DNA from: Chloroflexota bacterium
Lineage (GTDB): Bacteria > Chloroflexota > Ktedonobacteria > Ktedonobacterales > JADMIN01
Length of the DNA stretch: 64,000 nt
Reading direction: 5' to 3'
Assembly (NCBI GenBank): GCA_021323855.1
Contig: JAJPKE010000010.1
Coordinates: 1-64,000, forward strand
A model generated the notes under the pieces. That model made no database searches, was not told where the DNA came from, and was given only the letters and a program-made list of their open reading frames with translations. The stretch's first letter is position 1. Each line of letters opens with the position of its first letter. Below are positions 44,091-53,229 of this stretch, piece after piece. The translations under genes and the position numbers were made by a program.

Positions 44091-45914
44091 ATGAGCTTAC
44101 GATCCAAGAAGATTTCCTGGCGCTACATCGGTGTGGCGCTGCTGTCGCTGGCGTTGATCGCCACCACCGCGCTCTCGCTTGCTGCCCGAACTGGCACGGC
44201 CAATGCCAGTAAGGTGCGCAAGGTGAACCTCGGCCCGGCCAAAACGACGCAACTCACCGCTATTGGCAGTGTGGACTGGTCTAAGCTGCCGGTTGTGGCT
44301 GCAAATGCGAAGACGGCCACCGGGCGGCCTGTGCTTACTGATCGTGACCGGATGACGACGGCGCAGCGCGCGGCATACTTCCAGTCGCTCAAGCAGCACA
44401 AGATTGCCGCACCGCAGGCGAAGGCCCAGCCAGCGCCGATTGGCGCTCCAAGCGCAGCACAAATTGCGCAGAACGCCAATCCCAATTTTGACGCTTGCGG
44501 CTATTTGTTGTATCCGTGCCAGCTTCATAGCTTTGCCGGCCAGAACTCCACGCAGGCCGGTGGCTGGTATCCGCCGGACCAGGCGATTGCCTCCAACCCG
44601 ACCTATGTGATGGAAGGCAACAACAACGTCTTCTCCGTCTATAGCTTCAGCGGTAGCGTTGTCTATGGACCGACCTCTAGCTTCAGCTTCTTCGGGCCGC
44701 TCATCCACGGCTCCGATTTCCTGAGTGACCCAGAAATGTTCTGGGACGCCACGCGGCTGCACTGGATCATCGTCGAGATCGAAATTGCCACGGATAGCAG
44801 CGGCAATGTGACGGGCGACTACTACGACATCGGCATCAGCAAGAACCAGAATGCCACCGTTAACGCGCCTTCGCAGTGGTATCTCTATCAGTTCAACGCC
44901 AACGTCAATGTGGGCGGCGCCTCCAACTGGTGTGACTATCCGACGCTGGGTGGCGACTATTGGGGTATCTGGCTGGATTGCGTCGCCTTCCAGACCGGCG
45001 CCAGCGAGCCGTTCCTGGGCAATGCGGTCTTCGCGCTGAACAAGAATGCGCTGTATACAGGCAGCAACTCAGTGGTTGATTTCTGGACGCAGATTCCGAC
45101 TGGCATTAGTTGCGGTTCTGGTTGTTTTAATCCCGCCTATCGCCTGAGCAGTGTCAATCAGGATGGTACGGCTGACGCCGAGTTCCTGATTGCGACCGAC
45201 GCGGGGTATGGTGGTCCATTCAGTGACCTGACGACCTGCGCCTTCTCGAATACGCGCGGGCTTGTCACTGGCACCATCCCAACGGCAAGCTGTGTCATCA
45301 ACACGCTGCCAGTATCCTATACTGATCCCATCAATGCCGTGCAGCCAGGGTTGGGCAATAGTGTCTATCCGGGCATCGGCACCAAAGAGATCATGTACAA
45401 GGGCGGCAACCTGTACTTTGCGCTCACCACCGCCGTCAACTCCGGCACGGATGATGGTGTCTATTGGGCAGAAGTGCAGCCACAGCTCACGCAACTGAAT
45501 CCGTCCAATCCGGGCGCGCAGACAGTGCAGAACACGCTGATTCGCCAGGCAGGCATCTATGCCTATAGTGCAGGCAATGATGCCTACATGCCGACGTTTA
45601 TGGGGTCGTCGGAAGATGATGAGGTGTTGGTCTTCAACTACTCCACATCTTCGATCTATCCCACCATCGTAGATACGGGCCGCCGTGCAACCGATGCGCT
45701 CGGTTACATGGGGCCTGGCGGCCAATTTATCAGCGGCGTCAACGCTACCAACCCGAACGGTTCTGGTCGCTGGGGCGACTATTCCGGCTGCTCGCTCGAC
45801 ACCAACCTCACCTCGCGCGGCATCATCTGGTGCGGCGGTGAGTATGGCGGCCCACATGCCTCTTCCAGCGGTACTGGCTGGGACACGTGGATCTACGCGC
45901 TGCAAGTCGAGTAG
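44091..45914 (+). CDS. Secreted protein related to the outer domain of the local receptor kinase
   Basis: The 607-residue protein has a Sec signal (YIGVALLSLALIATTALSLA) with likely cleavage after about residue 39 (TANA-S). Its mature part is Gly/Ser/Asn/Tyr-rich, with cysteine pairs (CGSGC, CGYLLYPC) that may form disulfides. It shares DP-NA-QPG, DDGVYWAE and GRWGDYSG features with the extracellular part of the kinase at 37740. No enzyme family is recognised. A hairpin precedes its ribosome-binding site, and a nested hairpin lies downstream. Confidence 0.82.
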   Translation: MSLRSKKISWRYIGVALLSLALIATTALSLAARTGTANASKVRKVNLGPAKTTQLTAIGSVDWSKLPVVAANAKTATGRPVLTDRDRMTTAQRAAYFQSLKQHKIAAPQAKAQPAPIGAPSAAQIAQNANPNFDACGYLLYPCQLHSFAGQNSTQAGGWYPPDQAIASNPTYVMEGNNNVFSVYSFSGSVVYGPTSSFSFFGPLIHGSDFLSDPEMFWDATRLHWIIVEIEIATDSSGNVTGDYYDIGISKNQNATVNAPSQWYLYQFNANVNVGGASNWCDYPTLGGDYWGIWLDCVAFQTGASEPFLGNAVFALNKNALYTGSNSVVDFWTQIPTGISCGSGCFNPAYRLSSVNQDGTADAEFLIATDAGYGGPFSDLTTCAFSNTRGLVTGTIPTASCVINTLPVSYTDPINAVQPGLGNSVYPGIGTKEIMYKGGNLYFALTTAVNSGTDDGVYWAEVQPQLTQLNPSNPGAQTVQNTLIRQAGIYAYSAGNDAYMPTFMGSSEDDEVLVFNYSTSSIYPTIVDTGRRATDALGYMGPGGQFISGVNATNPNGSGRWGDYSGCSLDTNLTSRGIIWCGGEYGGPHASSSGTGWDTWIYALQVE

Positions 45915-46002
45915 CATCGCTTCCTGCGTCTGTTGTCCTCTAGTTCCTGTGGCTAGCTGTGCCATCTCACGAGAGATAATCGGCTAGCCAATCAGGAGAA
46001 GT

Positions 46003-46055
46003 CTCCGGCGGGGCGCTCATGTGACAATCTCGTCATACTGAGTAATCCGCCGGAG
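46003..46055. repeat. Nested inverted repeat downstream of the secreted protein gene
   Basis: CTCCGGCGG (46003-46011) pairs with CCGCCGGAG (46047-46055). Inside it CTCA/TGAG and then TGAC/GTCA pair around the loop AATCTC. The three arms are separated by short internal loops. No T-tract follows, so an RNA element or mobile-element remnant is as likely as a terminator. Confidence 0.5.
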
Positions 46056-46066
46056 CCAGTGAAACA

Positions 46067-46111
46067 AACATCCCGATTGAGTGAGGAACATCTCCATTCA
46101 ACCGGGATGTT
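46067..46111. repeat. Inverted repeat upstream of the RHS fragment
   Basis: AACATCCCGATTGA (46067-46080) and TCAACCGGGATGTT (46098-46111) pair at 13 of 14 positions with a 17-base loop. It directly precedes the RHS frame and could mark the break that removed its 5' part. It may also act as a terminator for the upstream gene. Confidence 0.5.
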
Positions 46112-46120
46112 CTTGGCAGA

Positions 46121-47548
46121 ATGTTTGGCTACACGTATGGCACCAGCGCGCACCTGGACGCCGCCACCAGCACGGCAGGCGGCTACAGCGCCAGCTATGA
46201 TGCGGCGGGGGACATGGTGTGCCGCGCGCCCACCAGCAGCACCACCTGCTCGGGCACGCAGACCGGCGCGCAACTCAGCTACGACAACGAGCGGCGCCTC
46301 ACCCACTGGCAGAACGCGCCCACCAGCCCTACCACCACCGCTGACTATCGCTATGATGGTGAGGGCAACCGCGTGGCGATGCAGGTGACCAGTGGCGGGA
46401 CGACCACCACGACCTACTATCTGGGTGGGATGGAAGAGCAGACGGGCGCGACGCTGACCAAGTACTACAGCGTGCCAGGTCTGCCCACGGCGCTCAACGT
46501 CGGCGGCACGTTCTCGTATCTCGCCAGCGATAGCCTGTCGAGTGTCAGTGAATCGCTTGACAGCAGTGGTAACGTGACGGCGCAGCAACTCTTTACGCCG
46601 TATGGCAGTGTGCGTTATACGAATGGCACGATGCCCACGAGCAAGGGCTTTACAGGACAACGGGGTGATGCGGCGACGGGGCTGGACTACTACAACGCAC
46701 GGTACTATGATCCCGCGCTCGGTCAGTTTGCCAGCGCCGATAGTGTGGCGGATGGCATCAATCGCTACGGCTATGTCAAGGGCAACCCGGAGACCTACAG
46801 CGATCCGACGGGCAAGTGGCGCACCTGTGGGTCAGACTGTGGGAATGGGGGCGGTAGCGGCGGCGGTGATGGTGGTGATGGTAACCGCCACAAGCCCACG
46901 CCACGCTCCTACTGCGACGATCATCCCCATGACCGGGAATGCACGCCATCGCCTTGGGACGATCCCAAGAAGGGGGCAAATGGCTGTGCGCCCAACGATG
47001 TCGTCTGCCAGGGCAAACATGCGCAGGATGATGCCCAGGCCGGTGTCGCGGCAGCCAAAAATGACATAGCGAGTTGGATCAATGGTAACTGGTCCGCGTT
47101 TGAAGCGTTGCTCAACACAGGATTGAGCGGGTTGTTGGATTGGTTCCGTTCCAATTTCACGGATGTGGCCAAAGGGCTGATCGAAAATATTATTCCCGAC
47201 CTGCTCACCATCTGGGAAGGCAGCCAAAGCGCCGCCTGGTACTAGGATTATCGCAACATCCTGTCGTTTGGGCAGGTCATTTCCAAGTTAGGTGATGCGG
47301 TTGGCATCGGGCAGGCGCTTGATTTTGGCAGTGAACTCGCCTCGATGGACTGGAGTGCGTACAAACAGATCTGGGATATCTGGAATGGCGATAGTACCTC
47401 CAGTAGTTGGGATGCGCTCACCTACTCCATAGAGGTCCAATTCTCAGAGTTCATCCCCTATCAAGACTGGATGACGCCCCATTGTGAGGGCACACCCACA
47501 AGCTATATTGGAGCCGATGGCGGCGGCGGGGCAGCCTGTGGCGGATAG
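46121..47548 (+). pseudogene. 5'-truncated RHS-repeat protein with an in-frame TAG
   Basis: RHS/YD repeats (YDNERRLTHW, YRYDGEGNRVAMQV) lead into the RHS core (FTGQRGDAATGLDYYNARYY, then INRYGYVKGNPETYSDPTG). RHS proteins are usually over 1000 residues, so the 5' part is missing; the frame upstream is closed at 46082 and no ribosome-binding site is seen. After the core comes a C-terminal variable region. A TAG at 47243-47245 interrupts it after AAWY, and the same frame continues for 100 codons (DYRNILSFGQVISKLGDA onward) to a stop at 47546-47548. No known toxin domain was recognised. Most likely a decayed RHS tip. Confidence 0.8.
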
Positions 47549-47668
47549 CCCCATCTATTGTTGCATGCGGCTTGAGACTTCCCTCTCGCCGTTCTGTCAC
47601 CAATGGCAGAGCGGCGAGGCGAAGCTGATCCGAAAGCCCCTACCAGCAGTTACGAGGAGACTGATGAC

Positions 47669-48433
47669 ATGAACGAATGGCTACCTGTACCAACAGCCCT
47701 GCAACATTCCCATCAGCGCAACCGAGAGCGCGGAGTTGGTCCGCTAGGAGTGCTGACACTGTGCGTGGCGTCGGCGCTCCTGTTGCTGGCCAGTATCGCA
47801 GGATGTGGGTCAGGTAGCACAAGCAATAATGCTACATCCCCCGGACAACAGATCATCGTGAAAGCGCGTGCAGCGCATTTGCTCGATGCCACTTTCACGA
47901 TTACCTGGACCGATCAGGAAGCTGCAACAGGGGCTGCGCAGCAGTTCACTGGCCAGGGGAAAGTCACATTGCATCCTTATCGTTCGGAATGCAGCATGCA
48001 ATCAATTGACGGCTACCCGACGAATATATTTGAAGATATCATTGACTACACTACAAAAGCAGAATACCTCAAGAGTAATATTCTCGATCCAACTGGCCCC
48101 ATTTGGCGTAAATCTACTCGACCTCCGCGCGCTTTCGATCTGACAGCTATGCCGCTGATTTATCCACAACTAACGAATGCCACGCTAGCTGGAACAGATC
48201 ACATGAATAGCATAGCAGTATGGCATATACATGGTACCCTGACCGCAGCCGACTCCTTCTATACAGGTAAAACGGACACCGCAGTGCTTGATGTCTATCT
48301 GCGTCAGGATAACTACTTGCCCGTCAAACTGCTTGCGCATGTGACTACTCCTGATACGATTCAGGATGACACCTTTGTTTACACTGCCTTCAACACGGGC
48401 GTCACCATCTTGTTGCCAACGGTTGGGCAGTAG
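47669..48433 (+). CDS. Lipoprotein of unknown function (LppX-like)
   Basis: From ATG 47669 (GAGGAGA upstream) the protein has about 254 residues. A signal peptide ends in the lipobox SIAGC, so lipidation at Cys46. The mature part has a KARAAHLLDATFTITWTDQ segment and repeated beta-like strands, in the style of LppX/LolA-type lipid-handling lipoproteins; I cannot confirm the family. It directly follows the RHS fragment, so an immunity role was considered but has no direct support. Convergent with wecB. Confidence 0.75.
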   Translation: MNEWLPVPTALQHSHQRNRERGVGPLGVLTLCVASALLLLASIAGCGSGSTSNNATSPGQQIIVKARAAHLLDATFTITWTDQEAATGAAQQFTGQGKVTLHPYRSECSMQSIDGYPTNIFEDIIDYTTKAEYLKSNILDPTGPIWRKSTRPPRAFDLTAMPLIYPQLTNATLAGTDHMNSIAVWHIHGTLTAADSFYTGKTDTAVLDVYLRQDNYLPVKLLAHVTTPDTIQDDTFVYTAFNTGVTILLPTVGQ

Positions 48434-48450
48434 AGCTTGTGGATAAGCAG

Positions 48451-49533
48451 CTATATGTGCTCAGGGAGATCGGGCCAGTGGCAGAGCGATTTGGCGATGT
48501 GGTCTGCGGCGTGGCCGTCACCGAAAGGGTTGGTGAGCGGCAGCGGTGGCCGGGGCCGTTGCACCGCTGCGACGATGGCCTCTCGATTGCTCCCCACCAG
48601 CACATTCCAGCCGTATTCCACGGTCTCTACCCATTCGGTGTCGTCGCGCAGCGTCACGCAGGGCGTTTGCAGCAGAAAGGCTTCTTTCTGCACGCCGCCT
48701 GAATCCGTCGCCACACAGTGCGCCACCTGCGCCAGCGCCAGCATATCCAGGTGCCCTATCGGCTCCAGTAGCCGCACCTGCTTCCCCCAGGCGATGCCGT
48801 AGTCCTCGGTTAGCTTGCGGGTGCGCGGATGAATGGGGAAGATGACCGGCATCGCCAGCTCGTCCAGCGCCTGTGCAATGCGGCGCATCGCCTCCGGGTC
48901 ATCGGTATTCGATGGCCGGTGGACCGTCGCCAGCACAAACGCCCCTGGCCGCAGGTCGAGTTGTGGCAGCAGTGTTTCCGCGTGGCTGGCGAGGCGCGGC
49001 TGCACCTGAAGCAGCACGTCGTACATCACATCGCCAACGATCTCCACGCCCCGTGTGATGCCTTCGTTCGCCAGGTTACGCTGTCCCGTTTTGGTGGGGC
49101 AGAAGAGCCGCGTCGCCAGATGGTCGGTAACAATGCGGTTGAGTTCTTCAGGCATCAGCCGGTTGAAGCTGCGCAGGCCAGCCTCCACATGCGCCACCGG
49201 AATGTGCAGCTTGGCCGCCGCCAGCGCCCCCGCCAGCGTCGTGTTGGTGTCGCCAAAGACGATCACGCCATCGGGATGCTCCCTCAGCAACACCTCTTCG
49301 ATCACTGCCAGCATTTTGCCGGTCTGCGCGCCATGCGTCCCCGACCCCACGCCCAGGTTATAGGCGGGCGCTGGCAGGTCGTTCTCATCGAAGAAGATAT
49401 CCGACATGCGCTCGTCATAATGCTGGCCGGTGTGAATGATGATCTCCTCATGATTCCACTGCCGCAATGCCCTGCTCACCGGCGTCAACTGGATGAACTC
49501 CGGGCGCGCTCCTACGATGGTCGCAAACTTCAT
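48451..49533 (-). CDS. wecB: Non-hydrolysing UDP-GlcNAc 2-epimerase (first copy)
   Basis: Interconverts UDP-GlcNAc and UDP-ManNAc in the cytoplasm. Motifs: IVGARPEFIQL at the N-terminus, HVEAGLRSFNR, the allosteric/active-site GDTNTTLAGA, and TDSGGVQKEAFLL. ATG 49533 fits the family start and has AGGAG upstream; the longer frame adds 15 residues. It is the last gene of the minus-strand sugar cluster. A closely related second copy lies upstream; one of the two may act on a different UDP-sugar, such as a diacetamido uronate (WbpI type). Confidence 0.93.
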   Translation of the reverse strand: MKFATIVGARPEFIQLTPVSRALRQWNHEEIIIHTGQHYDERMSDIFFDENDLPAPAYNLGVGSGTHGAQTGKMLAVIEEVLLREHPDGVIVFGDTNTTLAGALAAAKLHIPVAHVEAGLRSFNRLMPEELNRIVTDHLATRLFCPTKTGQRNLANEGITRGVEIVGDVMYDVLLQVQPRLASHAETLLPQLDLRPGAFVLATVHRPSNTDDPEAMRRIAQALDELAMPVIFPIHPRTRKLTEDYGIAWGKQVRLLEPIGHLDMLALAQVAHCVATDSGGVQKEAFLLQTPCVTLRDDTEWVETVEYGWNVLVGSNREAIVAAVQRPRPPLPLTNPFGDGHAADHIAKSLCHWPDLPEHI

Positions 49534-49578
49534 GGCGCATGGCTCCTGTAGCGAATGATATGATAATACGTCCGGCAA

Positions 49579-49732
49579 ACCTCACTCCGGCCTTCGGCCA
49601 CCCCTCTCCCATAGGAGAGGGGACCGTGAGCCACGCGCTCCAATGCAGGCGCACGCCACTACTGCTCGCCAGCGTAGAACTCTCTTGCCTAGCGGCCCCT
49701 CTCCTCGCGGGAGAGGGGGTAGGGGGTGAGGT
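49579..49732. repeat. REP/MITE-like palindromic element between the two epimerase genes
   Basis: A 154-base unit bounded by ACCTCAC (49579) and GTGAGGT (49726-49732). It contains two perfect 9-bp stems of CCCCTCTCC/GGAGAGGGG, at 49601-49622 (loop CATA) and 49696-49718. The two internal hairpins share the same arms. No coding frame is plausible. It fits a short non-autonomous palindromic repeat. Confidence 0.65.
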
Positions 49733-50809
49733 CTAAAGCTCACCCGACCAGCGGCGAAGCGAAAGCGCGATCTTTTCGCTGGCCGCGCCGTCGCCATACG
49801 GGTTAGCCTCCGGCGGCACCGGCGCGGGAGCCGGACGCTGGAAAGCCATCCGGAGCGCCGCCGGATCGCTGCCAACGAGGACGTTCCAGCCCACCGCAAC
49901 CGTCTCCACCCATTCGGTCGTATCGCGCAGCGTGATGCACGGCACGCCCAAGAGAAACGCCTCTTTCTGCACACCGCCCGAATCCGTCACCACGCGATGA
50001 GCGAACCGCTGCAAGGTGAGCATATCAAGGTAGCCAACCGGCTCTATCGCCTGTACGTGCGCGGCGAGGGCGATGCCGTACTGGTCCAGCAGCTTGCGCG
50101 TGCGTGGATGCACCGGGAAGATCACCGGCATAGCCAGCGAGTTCAGCCCCTCGATGAGTTGCGACATCACCACAGGGTCATCGGTGTTGGCGGCGCGGTG
50201 GATGGTCGTCAGCGCATAGCCGCCTGGTGTGATAGTGAGCGATGGTAGCAGCGTCGCGGCGCGGGCGTTGATTTGCGGTTCCATCTGGCGCAGCACGTCA
50301 TACATCACGTCGCCCACCAGTTCCACTCTGGCGGCCAGTCCCTCATGCTCCGCGTTCTCGCAGGCGATGCGCGTCGGGCAGAAGAGGCGCGCTGAGATGT
50401 GGTCGGTGACGACACGGTTGACCTCTTCCGGCATCCGGCGGTCAAAGCTGCGCAGACCAGCCTCGACATGCGCGACGGGAATATGCAGTTTCACCGCCGC
50501 CAGCGCACCCGCCAGCGTGGAATTGGTATCACCGAAGACGATCACCCCATTGGGACGCACCTCCAGCAGTACGCGCTCGATAGCCGCCAGTATCTCGCCG
50601 GTCTGCGCGCCATGCAATCCAGAGCCGACGCCGAGGTTGTAGTCTGGCGCAGAGATGCCCAGTTCAGAGAAAAATGTGCCGGAGAGGCGTTCGTCGTAAT
50701 GTTGCCCGGTATGGACGATGACTTCTTCATGATAGCGGCGGAGCGCGCGGCTCACCGGAGCCAGCTTGACGAACTGTGGACGCGCGCCGACAATCGAGAC
50801 AAACTTCAT
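49733..50809 (-). CDS. Non-hydrolysing UDP-GlcNAc 2-epimerase (second copy)
   Basis: Paralogue of the 48451 product: SIVGARPQFVKLAP, HVEAGLRSFDRR, GDTNSTLAGALAA and TDSGGVQKEAFLLGVP are all present. GARPQ replaces GARPE. 358 residues is normal. It is separated from the first copy by the palindromic element. With the dehydrogenase, oxidoreductase and aminotransferase upstream, it could serve a WbpI-type step on a diacetamido uronic acid, or duplicate WecB. Substrate cannot be told from sequence. Confidence 0.92.
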   Translation of the reverse strand: MKFVSIVGARPQFVKLAPVSRALRRYHEEVIVHTGQHYDERLSGTFFSELGISAPDYNLGVGSGLHGAQTGEILAAIERVLLEVRPNGVIVFGDTNSTLAGALAAVKLHIPVAHVEAGLRSFDRRMPEEVNRVVTDHISARLFCPTRIACENAEHEGLAARVELVGDVMYDVLRQMEPQINARAATLLPSLTITPGGYALTTIHRAANTDDPVVMSQLIEGLNSLAMPVIFPVHPRTRKLLDQYGIALAAHVQAIEPVGYLDMLTLQRFAHRVVTDSGGVQKEAFLLGVPCITLRDTTEWVETVAVGWNVLVGSDPAALRMAFQRPAPAPVPPEANPYGDGAASEKIALSLRRWSGEL

Positions 50810-50845
50810 CAGTTGCTTAACCCTTGTGCCCCTGCCACCGTATCC

Positions 50846-52201
50846 CTAGCGTCGCTCGATCAGTACCGGCGCTGCAACCGGAACTTTCCCGTCACCGATG
50901 CGAATGTAGCGCATGCCCGCCGCCTCCACCTGTTCCTGTGACAGCACATGGCGCCCATCCAGCACGACACGGCAGGCGGTAAAGGGACGCAGGTCGAACG
51001 ACGTGTAGGCGCGATGGGCGGCCTGCGCAATGATGGCCTGCACGTCGCCTGCGAGTTCCGGGCGAAATGGCGTGAATCCCAGCGACGACAACTCCTCATC
51101 GTTATAGAGCGGATCGTCGCTGTAGACGAGTGCGCCACGCTCGCGCAGCGCGTCTTGCAGCAGCAACGCAGAGGTGAATGCTGTTTCGCGTACATTGGCG
51201 CGGTAGGCCACGCCCAGCAGCAACACCGCCTTGCCGCTGAGCGACCCAATCTCCGCCTCGATCCGCTGTATTGCATAACGTGCCATGCCGTCGTTGATCT
51301 GGCGTGCGCGCTGGGGGAGGGTCATCGTCGGCGTATCGGCGATGTCGCCACTATCGCCATTGATGAGGAAATAGGGATAGACCGGAATGCAGTGGCCGCC
51401 GACGCCGACGCCTGGCTCATGGATATGTGAATAGGGCTGTGTGTTCGCCGCTGCGATGGCCGCCGAGACATCCAGGCGGTGCGCATCGGCAAAACGCGCA
51501 TACTCGTTGGCCAGCGCGATATTCACATCACGATAGGTTGTCTCGATCAGCTTCACGAACTCGGCGTCGTCGGTTGATTGCATCTGCATGATCGGCGCGT
51601 CCAGCACCGCAGAATAGAAGCTGACCGCCGCATCGAGGTCAGCAGCTCCCAGGCCGCCGACCACTTTGGGGTAAGTTGCCAGATCGCGGAAGATGCGCCC
51701 CGCCGAGACTCGCTCCGGGCTGTACGCCAGGAAGAAGTCTTCGCCAGCCGTCAGGCCGGATGTTTCCTCTAAAACCTGACGCAGTGGCCCACTGGTTGTG
51801 CCCACCGGCAGCGTCGTCTCATAGACTACCAGCGCCCCCGGCTGCAACCCCTGCCCGACCATGCGGGTGGCGCTGGTCATGCTGGAAAGGTCTACGTTGC
51901 GCTCTGCATCCACGATTACCGGCACGATGACGACCACCACCGACGCCTGCCGCACCGCGTCTGCGATGTCGCTGGTGGCGCTGAGCGCGCCGTCACGCAC
52001 CAGTTGCGCGACCATCTCGTCAATGCCCGGCTCTTCCTGCACATGCGCATGCCCCGAGTTGATAGTTTCGATCACCAGCGGATTGATATCGCAGCCGATG
52101 ACACGCCTGCCATGTTGGGCAAACTGCACCGCCAGCGGCAGCCCGATCTTGCCCAACCCCACCACTGCCACTGTGCTATGAAACGCTGCGGTGGTGGTCA
52201 T
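50846..52201 (-). CDS. UDP-N-acetylhexosamine 6-dehydrogenase (WecC/WbpA type)
   Basis: NAD-dependent oxidation of a UDP-HexNAc at C6 to the uronic acid, either UDP-ManNAc (WecC) or UDP-GlcNAc (WbpA). The Rossmann motif is VVGLGKIGLPLAVQF, and the catalytic Cys lies in GVGGHCIPVYPYFLI. ATG 52201 is chosen because it gives the ATGA overlap with the stop of the upstream oxidoreductase gene, typical of coupling; the longer frame starts 8 codons earlier. The C-terminal UDP-binding domain has LLLGVAYRANVRETAFT. Confidence 0.92.
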   Translation of the reverse strand: MTTTAAFHSTVAVVGLGKIGLPLAVQFAQHGRRVIGCDINPLVIETINSGHAHVQEEPGIDEMVAQLVRDGALSATSDIADAVRQASVVVVIVPVIVDAERNVDLSSMTSATRMVGQGLQPGALVVYETTLPVGTTSGPLRQVLEETSGLTAGEDFFLAYSPERVSAGRIFRDLATYPKVVGGLGAADLDAAVSFYSAVLDAPIMQMQSTDDAEFVKLIETTYRDVNIALANEYARFADAHRLDVSAAIAAANTQPYSHIHEPGVGVGGHCIPVYPYFLINGDSGDIADTPTMTLPQRARQINDGMARYAIQRIEAEIGSLSGKAVLLLGVAYRANVRETAFTSALLLQDALRERGALVYSDDPLYNDEELSSLGFTPFRPELAGDVQAIIAQAAHRAYTSFDLRPFTACRVVLDGRHVLSQEQVEAAGMRYIRIGDGKVPVAAPVLIERR

Positions 52202-53229
52202 CTCACCGTGACTTGTGACGCGCATGTCACAACCTTTCCTGTTTGGGCCGCTTCGAGTATCTGGTAGGCGACGCGCAGCACGGCGAGGCCTTCTTCTCCT
52301 GTGACGGTTGGCGGCGTACTTTCGGTAATGGCACGCACCAGGTCTTCATATTCCAGACGCAACGGTTCGGCCTTGCGCACCTTGAGGCGTGTCATCGTGC
52401 CCTCGCTGACGCCGGCCAGGGAGCCAATCACGTCCCAATCGGTGGGACCATAGTCATTCTCGTAGAAGTGCAGGTCCTGCGTAAGATAGTTGACCGTGTA
52501 GAGACCGCGCTCACCCGTCACAGAGAGTTCGCGCACTTTGGTCGGCGTCAGCCAGTTCACATCCAGCATGCCGATGGCGCCGGTGTCGAAACGCACCAGG
52601 CCCAGCAATAAATCTTCATGGGTGGTATGCACCAGCCGTTGCGTCTCGGCATAGACATGCTCGATTTCGCCGCCGGTCAGATAGAGCATCGCATCGAGGT
52701 CATGCGTCGCCAGATCGAGAATGACGCCAACGTCGCGGATGCGTGGTGGATAGGGGCCGAGCCGGCGCGCATGCAGATGAAAGAGCCTGCCAAGCTGATC
52801 GGAAGCTAACTGCTGTTTTAGCGCCTGCACCGCCGGATTGAACCGCTCGACATGCCCCACGGTGAGCATCAGATGCTGCGATGCCGCCAACTGCACCATC
52901 TCCTCTGCCTCGGCGATGGTGCTGGCAATGGGCTTCTCCACCAGCACATGACAGCCCGCGTTCAGCGCAAAGGTCGTCACCTCATAGTGGAGTTGTGTTG
53001 GCGTGACGACCACCACCAGGTCTGGCGTGGTCTGCTCGATCATCTCGCGGTAATCGGCGAATCCCGCCACATGGAAGCGGCTCATTACGCGGCTCAGGCT
53101 CGCAGGAATCGTATCCGCCACGCCAACCAGCCGCACCCGCTCTTCATCGAAATCGCTCAGCACACGGATATGGTTGCTGCCCATCGAGCCGGCGCCGACG
53201 ACGGCGACCTTGATGTGTTCTACCGGCAT
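52198..53229 (-). CDS. Gfo/Idh/MocA family sugar dehydrogenase (WbpB-like)
   Basis: NAD(P)-dependent oxidoreductase with the Rossmann motif VVGAGSMGSNHIRVL and the catalytic EKPIA lysine, followed by GHVERFNPAVQAL. In O-antigen clusters such proteins oxidise C3 of a UDP-uronic acid before transamination (WbpB). ATG 53229 is chosen because it overlaps the aminotransferase stop by 10 bases; upstream codons are unsupported. Together with the DegT aminotransferase just before it, it suggests a 3-amino sugar. Partner identity is inferred. Confidence 0.88.
   Translation of the reverse strand: MPVEHIKVAVVGAGSMGSNHIRVLSDFDEERVRLVGVADTIPASLSRVMSRFHVAGFADYREMIEQTTPDLVVVVTPTQLHYEVTTFALNAGCHVLVEKPIASTIAEAEEMVQLAASQHLMLTVGHVERFNPAVQALKQQLASDQLGRLFHLHARRLGPYPPRIRDVGVILDLATHDLDAMLYLTGGEIEHVYAETQRLVHTTHEDLLLGLVRFDTGAIGMLDVNWLTPTKVRELSVTGERGLYTVNYLTQDLHFYENDYGPTDWDVIGSLAGVSEGTMTRLKVRKAEPLRLEYEDLVRAITESTPPTVTGEEGLAVLRVAYQILEAAQTGKVVTCASQVTVR

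Noticed and set aside
7339..47245. Genome-wide TAG reassignment suggested by two in-frame amber codons
   Set aside because: TAG ends pstS, pstB, yvcK and the ybjQ-like gene normally, so it is a real stop in this genome; the two cases need separate explanations.
47669..48433. Immunity protein for the RHS fragment
   Set aside because: A secreted lipoprotein with LppX-like features; no similarity to immunity families seen, so only its position speaks for it.
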